Assembly: GCA_031835245.1 (NCBI GenBank)
Contig: JAVKOQ010000156.1
Coordinates: forward strand, 12,501 to 76,500
Direction: 5' to 3'
Length of the DNA: 64,000 nucleotides
Source of the DNA: Balamuthia mandrillaris
Taxonomy: Eukaryota; Discosea; Longamoebia; Balamuthiidae
The notes below the pieces were generated by a model. The model was not told the origin of the DNA. It was given only the letters and a program-made list of their open reading frames with translations, and made no database searches. This document shows positions 56,046 to 64,000 of this stretch, in pieces (within the stretch, counting starts at the first letter, position 1; every line of letters begins with the position of its first letter). The translations under genes and the position numbers were made by a program.

Positions 56046-59000
56046 ATGTCAGGAGGAGGAGGAGGAGGAGGAGGCAATCCTTTGGCGGCAGCGACGGCGG
56101 CGGCTGCAACCGTCGTTTCCTCCTCGCCGCCGAGGGAGGGGCTGCCACCGAAAACCAAAAGCAAGAAGAAGAACAACAAAGGTAGCAAGAGAGGTGTTTT
56201 TTTTAAAAACTCTTTCTGGCTATCAAACAGGTCTAATGTTTTTTCTTTTCTTGTCGATGTTATCGTCGCTCCATCGAAACACACACGCAGTGAAGCTATT
56301 GCAGACCGACTTGGATGAGATTGCCAAACAGCAACTGCTCATTCAGGTTTGCCCTTGTCTTTTGCTTCGTCGTTCTGCTCCTTCTTTCTTCCTTCTTCCT
56401 TCTGCCTTCTTCTTTCTTCTTTCTTCTTCATTTTTCCTTCTGCCTTCTGCTTTCTGCTTTCTTCTTTCTTCCTTCTACCTTCTTCTTTCTTCCTTCTCCT
56501 TTCTTCTCTTCATTGTTCCCTTCTCACGCTTTCCTTGCTGGGCATATAAAATAACAGGAAAAGATAAATAAACATGTCGCAAAGCTTTTAGTTCTCAAAA
56601 AGAAGTCTACAACAGAAAAAGAGCCTTCTTCCACTTCAGTCTCTGCCACTTCTCCCTCTCCTTCCTCTTCTCCTTCTTCTCGTTCTTCTGCTTCTCACAT
56701 CGACGAAACGACCTCCTCCTTGTTGACCGCATTCGAAGCATTGGAGAGGGAGGAGTCCGATCTGGGAGTTGCCTATATCAACTGTTATCGCTGTCTGTTG
56801 GAGGAGACACAGCGACAACGGCGACGACAGCTGGGGCTGAAGAAAACGAAGAGGAAGAACACCAAGAAGAAGACAGGGTTGCAACAACCACAAAAGAAAC
56901 AAACCACAACCACAACCACAACAGAAACGACCACCGAACAGACTGTAAAGAAGAAAGCAAGAGAACGAACGAATTCGGGAGATGAGTTGAAGCGAGAAGA
57001 AAGAGAGGATGCAATGGAGAATGCGGGTGAGAAAGGAAAGGTGAGGAAGAGAAGCGCCTCGAAAGAAACCAAAGAGAGAATGAAAAGTACGCCAAAAGTT
57101 ATTTCTCAGTCTGCACGGTTCGTTGTTTTTAAAATTCATTTTGGTTTACTGTTTGTTCTTTTTCGTCTTCATGCTCTTGTTTTTCTTCTTCCTTCTTTGC
57201 TTCTTTCTCCGTTACTAGTTCGTTGCTTATCTTTCTCTTCTCACACTTTTTCTGCTGTGCAACAACAATGAACAGGAAACACAGCGATAAAACACCAGAA
57301 AAGAGAGGCCTTCAAACCAAACATACCACAATGCGACAGTCCATTTTGGCGTTCAACAAGGAAGTGGCCGGGCTCTCTCATTCCATTGCCACGTGGGAGC
57401 TGAAGCGCGAGGAGATAGCGGTTCACACGGACGAGTTGCTTGGCGTGGGCGCGTTTGGAAGCGTGTATAAAGGCGAGCTACGAGGCAAACCAGTGGCAGT
57501 GAAGCGGTTCCAGGTGCCGAGGAACAACGATGGTCAGATCGAAGAACAAACTCAACGCGTCTTACAAGACTTTAGAAACGAATGTGCTGTTATGAGGTAT
57601 TCTTTTCCTCTTTTTTCTTTTCTCCTTTACTATACTATAGACAAACAAGTTCAATATTTAAAAACACAGCAAGCTTTTACATCCAAACGTGCTGTTGTTG
57701 ATGGGAGTCTGTATAGAGGAAGAAATGGGGCAACTGCTGATGGTCACCGAGTTGATGCCAAGAGGCAGCGTCAACCAGCTGCTGCATCAAACGGAGGGCG
57801 GCATTCCTTTCAAGCAAAGGATGCGGTTCGCCAAAGACACGGCGTTTGGAATGAACTGGCTTCATCTCTCCAATCCTCCTATATTGTATGACCTTGTCTT
57901 TCCTCTCTTGTTTTTTTTTTTTACTTTTAAGTTTTTCTGTTTGCTTTCTCTTTCTTTATTTCTATGCGACTGATGAAGAGTTAACAAAAGGCATCTCGAC
58001 TTGAAGACACAAAACTTGTTAGTGGATAAAAACTGGGTTGCCAAAGTAGCAGGTTTGTTCTTTCTCTTTCTCTCTTTCGCTCTCTATCTCTCTATCTTGT
58101 TTCTTGTTTTCTCTCTCTCCTCTCACATAACACCAAACATCTTACAAATAAAAACAGACTTTGGCCTAAGTAGAGTTAAAAAGTTGGAAGGCAATGCAGG
58201 CGCAGCGGGTTCACCGGCCTACATGGCGCCTGAAATGCTGGACGAGAGAGGCTACAACGAAAAAGCAGATGTGTACAGGTAACATTTTTTTTCTTGTCCT
58301 TTCTTTGTTATCTTCTCCCTTCTTCTCTCAGTTAATAACATGTACAAAGTTTTGGGATAATACTTTGGGAACTTATGGCACAAAAACGACCTTACTACGA
58401 TCAAAACTTTCGGAAAGGCATTCCTGGTCTCTTTGGTACATAAGAGTTGAACCCTGCTCTTCTGTTAACAACTTTAACTTACCTTCTTTTTTTGTTTGTC
58501 CTTTCTCGTTTGTTGTTCTGGCTTAAGATATATACCATCACGTGGTAACACAGAACAATCGTCCAAAGATTGAAGAAGGACCGGAGACTCCTCCTGCCCT
58601 GTTGCACCTCATTCGCATGTGTTGGGATAAAGATCCAGATATGCGGCCTTCCTTCCAACAAATTCTCGAAAGCCATATTCTCGACGTTGGTTTGTACTTC
58701 TCGCTTTTTGTCTCTTTTTGCCTCTCTCTTTCTCTCTCATCTTCATCCTCTCTTCTAATGTTTTGTTCTGTGTTTTTAAATTAATTCCTATATTATTGTT
58801 ATACAGCGATTGTCGATTCCATCATCAGCGATAGAAACGAACTCGCTCGTGAGTTTTGGAAGCAGGAGTTCAGCAACAGCGAAGAAATCGAAGAAGTGGT
58901 CCCTTGGGACACTTTTCTCAACAGCTTCATACGTTTTTTAGGTTTGCAGGATCAGTTGGAGGCATCGAAGGTTGATCCACAAGACAACATTTACTTCAAA

Positions 59001-59722
59001 GCTCTCAAAATGGTTGTTGGTAAGTTTGTCTTTCTTGCTCCTGTTCTTTTTTTAAAATGAAGCTAAGTTTATTTTTAATGTTATGTTATTTTTGAAATAG
59101 CAAATAAGAAAGGGATGGTTAAGATTGAGAAGTTTGCCGAAGCTTTAGAATGGTTTGGGCCATTCCAAAAGAACAATCTCTTGTTGGAAAACATTTACAG
59201 CATTCTTTCCATGGAGTACGTTCTCTCCTCCTCTCTCTTTTCTCATACTCTCTCTCATACTCTCTCTCTCTCTCTCTCTCTCCAAAGAGGTTTTTATGGA
59301 GACCTAAGCGGAGGCGAAGTGATCAACCGGATGGCGGGCAGCAGGGTAGGAACCTATCTCATTCGCTTCAGCCAGAACAACCCAGGCTTCTACACCATCA
59401 CCGTCAACACCGACAAGTCCATCGAGAACTATCGCGTGCAGCACCGTCCGGGAGAGAGGTTCGTCCTGGGCAACAACGCCTATGACACGTTGGAAGATCT
59501 GGTGAATGCTCATCGCGAAATATTACAGCTAAAGGTTCGTTAAAAGCTTCTCTTTTCTTTTCTTTCGAGTTCACTCCTCACTTATCACTTCTTTCTCTGT
59601 TCGCTCTTTTCTGTTGTTCGTGCCAACAAAAGTGGCCTTTGGATAACTCCAAGTATGACCAAATGTTCAAACAGCACGACGCCAAAGCACTATCCGTTTA
59701 CTGCGACATCACTCCCAAATAA
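56046..59722 (+). CDS. Dual-domain TKL kinase with C-terminal SH2 (Shk-type)
   Basis: Thirteen exons (56046-56181, 56291-56346, 56558-57117, 57276-57596, 57670-57885, 57991-58052, 58158-58278, 58350-58435, 58528-58689, 58807-59019, 59101-59215, 59288-59534, 59633-59722) give 794 residues. A Gly/Ser/Lys-rich N-terminus leads to a kinase domain: 'LGVGAFGSVYKGEL', 'VAVKRF', 'HPNVLLLMGVCIEE', 'HLDLKTQNLL', 'DFGLSRV', 'GSPAYMAPEM', 'DVYSFGIILWELM', 'MRPSF'. The usual HRD is HLD, which may reduce activity or affect loop regulation. The C-terminus is an SH2 domain: 'GFYGDLSGGEV', 'GTYLIRFSQNNPGFYTI', 'NNAYDTLEDLV'; it keeps the phosphotyrosine-binding Arg in 'LIRFS'. Kinase then SH2 is the Dictyostelium ShkA-E order, implying phosphotyrosine signalling. 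Confidence 0.92.
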
Positions 59723-59748
59723 TAAACACTCCAAACTCTTTTTTTATT

Positions 59749-60170
59749 TTAAGATGAAGAAGAAGAGAGTTGTTGGTAACGAGCAATAACCGGTTGCAAA
59801 TACAGAATCAAGAAGCCCAACCGCAGCCACCGCCTCCCTCTGGACGTGTCCACCGGCCAGCCTCTCTCCTCCAGCAGCATGGCAGTGGCCACGAAATGTT
59901 GTCTCTGCCCGTATCGCTGCCTTATGGCGATCAGGTCCTCCGCGCAGTGCTGCCACTCCTCCATGAAGTCGTGAATAGGTTGCCCCGGTTCGCGCATGTG
60001 TTGGATGTGGTTCTTGGGGAGGATGCCCAGGAATTGGGAAGGGTCGAAGCTTTCCTCGCTCTTGAAGTTTGTGCTGAAGACGAGTGCTTCTGCTGATAAT
60101 ACTGTGTGTTTTGTTTTTGGTTTTGTTGGCCAATGGAGAGAGAGAGAGAGAGAGAGAAGAGAGAGAGAAG

Positions 60171-60214
<44 letters not shown>

Positions 60215-61067
60215 CACAAGCATAGAACGAGAACGAGAACGAGAACGAGAACGAGAACGAGAACGAGAACGAGAACGAGAACGAGAACGAGAACGAGAAC
60301 GTGGAGCCGAGGAGTTAAGCAAAGAAAAAATACGAACATGCGGGATGTGGCTGTATAGCATGATACCAGGCAGGATACTCCACCGCAGTGGTTTTGCGCT
60401 TCTGCTTGTTGTGCTGGGGTTCCATGCTTTGTTGCGGTTGCTGCGCCTTTCGTGGCCGCCGCATCACGTTCATGACCCATATCCTGCCGAACGGGTCCGA
60501 CGTGCCCTCCAGCAGCAGTCCCCCAGGCAGCAGGTAGCTGGCCAGCAGGCCAAAGGCCTCCCTCACGGCAGCCTCCTCGTACTGCCGCAACACGTTGAAC
60601 GCGCGTATGACCTTGGCGTGCCGCAGCTCCCTCACCAGGGGGACAAACGGCAGGGACTCCTCCTCCTTGGGCGGTTTGAAGGGCAGGTTGAACCCGCCCA
60701 CCCGGAACAAGGTCCTCTCGTCGGCATAGCGCAGGGCCTCGCGCACTCGCTTCCTCTCGATCTCCACGCCCAGGACGAGCAGGGAGGGGTGGCGCAGGCG
60801 CTGCCTCAGCGTCCTGGCGCTCTCCAGCGTGGTGAAGGGCCTGGCGCCGTAGCCGAGGTCCACGAAGCAGGCCTCCCGGTGGGCGGCGGTGGAGCCGCTG
60901 CGGAGGAGCTCCGGGTCGTAGAGGCAGAGAAAATTGTCCACCCGGCGAAGGCGGTTGGGGGCGGTCTTGCCGCGGGTCACCCCGCCTTGCGGGGCCTTGT
61001 AGTGGGCCTTGGGGGTCAACGAGCACAACCCTTTGATCTCCTCTCCTTGGTCTTTTTTTTGTTGCAT
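59749..61067 (-). CDS. Class I SAM-dependent methyltransferase, actinobacterial type
   Basis: Two exons, 61067-60338 and 60092-59749, give 357 residues. Exon 1 contains 'NRLRRVDNFLCLYDPELL', motif I 'FVDLGYGARPFTTLE', 'LLVLGVEIERKRVREA', 'FRVGGFNLP', 'VIRAFNVLRQYEE' and 'LLPGGLLLEGTSDPFG'. Exon 2 continues with 'HIQHMREPGQPIHDFMEEW' and 'GQRQHFVATAMLLEERGWPV'. From knowledge of the families, this order and wording match a class I methyltransferase family widespread in Actinobacteria, of unknown substrate. Methyltransferase motif I and the acidic end of strand beta2 (VEI) are present, so binding of SAM is expected. The gene overlaps nothing; its 3' end is 26 bp from the convergent kinase. The intron carries purine repeats on the plus strand. 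Confidence 0.85.
60133..60301. repeat. (GA)n and (GAGAAC)n microsatellites in methyltransferase intron
   Basis: A (GA)n run at 60133-60215 and about twelve GAGAAC units at 60226-60300. On the sense strand both are pyrimidine-rich. Confidence 0.95.
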
Positions 61068-61109
61068 TGTTTTTTTTGATTTGTTTGATTTTTTAGTCGA
61101 AAAAATTTA

Positions 61110-61260
61110 AAATTCTTGGAAAATTTTTGGGACCCAAAAGTACAGCACAGTTGGTGTTCGTTTTGTGGGCATTTTTTTATGTCGACGGAATAAAAAATAC
61201 TTGGAAATTTTTTTTAGGATGCAGAAGGTCAGCACGATTGGTGTTCGTTTTGTGGGCAAT
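61110..61260. promoter_or_regulatory. Duplicated ~65 bp element and GTCGAC in divergent promoter
   Basis: Two imperfect direct copies (about 61110-61172 and 61195-61259) share 'TGGTGTTCGTTTTGTGGGCA' and a 'CTTGGAAA-TTTTT' start. GTCGAC at 61181 lies between them. The segment sits between the methyltransferase (start 61067) and the RAD5-like gene (start 61386). Confidence 0.55.
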
Positions 61261-61385
61261 TAACTAGGCCCATAAAATTTTTCCAAGAAAACAAATTCTT
61301 CACGATAAAAAAAAAAGAGTAAAAAGAACGAAGAAGAAAGACTGCTTTGACGCGGTGCAGAGGGAAAAAAAAAAGGTAGTGAGGG

Positions 61386-61480
61386 ATGAGTGACAGTTCT
61401 TCTTCTTCTGGGAATGTCGGAAGTGCCCAAGGAAGGGCCTCTTCTACCTTTCTAAGGTTCGGCTTTCGATATCGGCCTCC

Positions 61481-61526
<46 letters not shown>

Positions 61527-64000
61527 TTCTTCGTTTGCTGATCTTTGGTTACCTCGTCCGTCGTCGTTAGTCTTCTTCAAAGCTGTCTGGTCTCTTCCGA
61601 GCATGGTGAGTGCGGCGGTCTTGGCGGTTCTCCCGAAGCGTCCGACCTCGCCGAGGCCGAGACCAGCGAGGCAGCAGTGACACTGCCCGCCAAGGAAGGC
61701 GTCCCTGCTACCGGGTCAACAGCCATCGATGAAGGTTTGATGGCCTCTTCTCTTTCCTTTGTGAACAAAAGTGATGGCGGTAACAAAGAAGAAGACGACG
61801 AAGAAACAGAGGCGGAAGAAGAAGAAGAGAACACTCAAGAAATGGACACTGTAGACTTGCACGCTTGGCAACTGCTCTCTCCCTCTGATGCCGCTGCAGA
61901 AAAGCCTTCTTCTTCTTGTTCTTCTTCTTCTTCTTCGCCAGGAAAGGGAGAAGAGGGACAGCAACAACAAACAATGCAACTTGAAGAAGAAGAAAAAAAA
62001 GAAGGAACAGAACAAGAACAACAGCTCCGCCACGATTCCTGTGCTTCTTCGCTCAAAAGAAAGCGTGGTAGTGGTGCAGTGGATGTGGATGAGCTGAAGG
62101 AAGACGCCAAAGATGAAAGCGAACGACAACAATCAAAAGGGACAGATTCGAGCAAACCAAAGCAACAACCACAACAAGCACAAACGAGAAGACGCCGAGT
62201 TCTTCCTTTTGCTGCCACACCTCCAAAAGAGAGAAACGACGAAGTACAAGATGAAATGCAACAAGAGAAAGAAAAAGAGAAAGAGACTGATGAAGCGAAC
62301 ACAAACGAAAGCGATGCAAACAACTCGTCCTCTGCTTCACCAACAAAAACGAAAAAGAGGAGAGTGTTACCGACAGGGTGGCGAACCGCCGAACAGGAAG
62401 AGCGAGACAGAGTGAAGGCCATCCTGCGGCGTTGGCCTCGTTACTTGGGAAGGCTGCTCTGCACCGTTCGGTTGCGTAAGCAGAGCACACCACGCACCTA
62501 CGTCGTGTTGGACCAGGAAGCAGCCGAAAAGGAGAAGGAGAGGACCTTTGAGGAGGGTACTCCGGTGGTGCTCAAGGCTGCCATGTTCAGTTCTTCCTCG
62601 ACTTATGTGGGAGTGCACACAATGCCTCCTGAAGACTTGGTTTGTTGTCAACAACACGTTTGTTTTTTTTGTTCTCTTTTCTTACTCATCTCCATTTGTT
62701 TTATCCAAAGAATATTGGTGCTATACCAAAGTAAGTCTTTCCGCTTCTTGCTTGTTTTCTCCTTTTCTAACTTTCTGTGTCAATGAAGAGAACAATCACA
62801 ATATCTTTCGCCTTTGCTGAAAGAAGACAAAATAGAAGTCAGAGCCACCATCTTTCGTACCGCTTCGGTCAACGATGAAGAGGTCTTAACTCTCTTAAAG
62901 GTATACCTTCATCTTTTGCTACTCTCTCTCTATCTCTATGTTCTCAGTTCTCTGAGTTAAATAAACACCCAGATATACGTGAAAAACAACACGCTAGAAA
63001 ACACAGATGCCGAACTACAGAGACAAATGCAAGAAGCCAAAGCTAGAAGAGAAGGTCTCAGGAAAAAACAGGCCGAAACCAATCGAACAACAAGCAAACA
63101 ACGAGCAAACAAAAAAAACGAGCCGAAGAAAAAGAGAGACGTTACTGTGGAGGATCAACCCTTGGGAATGCTCATCCAAGCCATTCAATCGCAGCTTCAG
63201 CAGGCCACGTACTTGCTGCTCTTCTCTTTTACCTTTCGTACCATGTTTATTGCTCATCTTTCATCCTTTTTCGTACATGTTCTTGATGGTTTTGTGCATA
63301 TAGAATGAGTGTAGCGGAAAGTCTGGCATTAAAGCGACAAAAGACAATGCCCACGCTTGATTGGTTCGAAAAGGCATCAGAGCTGGTGGACAAGTTATAT
63401 CAAAACGAGACTGCGCATGAAGAGTTAAAAGAGATGGATCCTTCCGCTTCTTTAGGAGTTACCTTGAGACCTTATCAAAAAAAGGTAACCTCGTTTTCTT
63501 TTCTTTTTCATTACTCTCATCTTACTTTCGCTTCCCTCTCTTCTCCTAAATTAACATGTAACACGAATGTTCATTCATAGTCGCTTTGGTGGATGATACA
63601 ACGAGAGAATGGTCCTGTATCCTCTGGAGAGAACAGCGACGCTTCTGATGGTAGTTCGTCTTCGATGGACACGGGTTCAACGACCAGCGAAAATGGTTCT
63701 GGACGTGAAGCAAAGATTGACGAAAAGAATGAAGACATGTTTTGTGATGCGAATCCACTTTACGTTAAGTTTCAGTTTTACAATGAGGAAGACGACTCTG
63801 CGGACGATTCTTTTTATTATAACAAGTTCACAGGCAACATATCTCTTCGTAGACCTCCTTCACTGTCTCGAACTCGAGGTGGCATCTTGGCAGGTTTTAT
63901 TATATCCACTCTCTCTTCTCTTGTTCTCTTCTTTTTTTCGTCTGTTTCCTCATGTTGCTTCTCTTTCTTTTAAACTATAGATGATATGGGACTGGGGAAA
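61386..64000 (+). CDS. RAD5/HLTF-type HIRAN-SNF2 DNA translocase, 5' part
   Basis: Exons 61386-61456, 61583-62639, 62711-62730 (a 20-nt microexon), 62789-62900, 62973-63208, 63304-63484, 63581-63893 and 63981 to the window end all join in phase. About 300 N-terminal residues are acidic, Ser- and Gln-rich. A HIRAN-like domain follows ('WPRYLGRLLCTVRL', 'GAIPKEQSQYLSPLLK', 'IEVRATIF'). The SNF2 core begins with 'LRPYQKKSLWWMIQRE', and Walker A starts as 'GGILADDMGLGK' where the window stops. HIRAN before SNF2 is the Rad5/HLTF layout; those proteins act at stalled replication forks, often with a RING domain inside the helicase, which would lie beyond this window. An acidic insert lies in front of motif I. 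Confidence 0.85.

Overview
The window is nuclear DNA of an intron-rich unicellular eukaryote, most likely an amoebozoan. Nearly every gene is cut by short GT-AG introns, often carrying (CT)n tracts, and AATAAA-like signals follow stop codons. There is a dual SH2/TKL kinase of the Shk type known from Amoebozoa, and F-box/ankyrin genes with 'GCPWDE'-type repeats of the kind seen in Acanthamoeba-like amoebae and their giant viruses. I would guess a free-living centramoebid (Acanthamoeba/Balamuthia-like), but the species cannot be fixed from sequence reading alone. No bacterial operons, CRISPR arrays or insertion sequences were seen. All exon models below were built by hand; for most genes the summed exon lengths are a multiple of three.

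1-20 kb is mostly housekeeping: 3' part of a nucleostemin-type GTPase (+), a BRCT/SAP protein (-), a TKL kinase with a very long acidic/coiled N-terminus (-), a DEAD-box helicase (+), a GATA zinc-finger protein (-), a TLC-domain membrane protein (+), an ankyrin protein (-), a His/Gln-rich basic protein (-) and phosphoglucomutase (-).

20-38.6 kb is an accessory, duplicated region and the most interesting part. After an F-box/ankyrin gene come three tandem copies (unit about 3.65 kb) of a large GTPase resembling nuclear GTPase SLIP-GC, fused at its C-terminus to a T5orf172/MUG113 (GIY-YIG-superfamily) domain. The array is bracketed by three genes with an ISG12/IFI27-like glycine-rich hydrophobic domain: one short form before it and two long forms after it, the long ones joined to a conserved C-terminal region I do not recognise. 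In vertebrates ISG12 proteins and several large GTPase families are interferon effectors, so finding the two types interleaved and duplicated in a protist suggests a stress- or defence-related island (inference).

38.6-64 kb returns to mixed content: an MRH-domain type I membrane protein (-), a FUN14-like membrane protein (-), a complete DPP8/9-type serine peptidase in 14 exons (+), a secreted phospholipase A2 (+), a second F-box/ankyrin gene broken by two frameshifts (+), tRNA-Ala(CGC) (-), a multi-pass membrane protein (-), a membrane/zinc-binding protein followed by its own decayed copy (+), a 3 x 99 bp AT-rich tandem repeat, the SH2 kinase (+), an actinobacterial-type SAM methyltransferase with an intron (-), and the 5' half of a RAD5/HLTF-type HIRAN-SNF2 protein running off the end (+).
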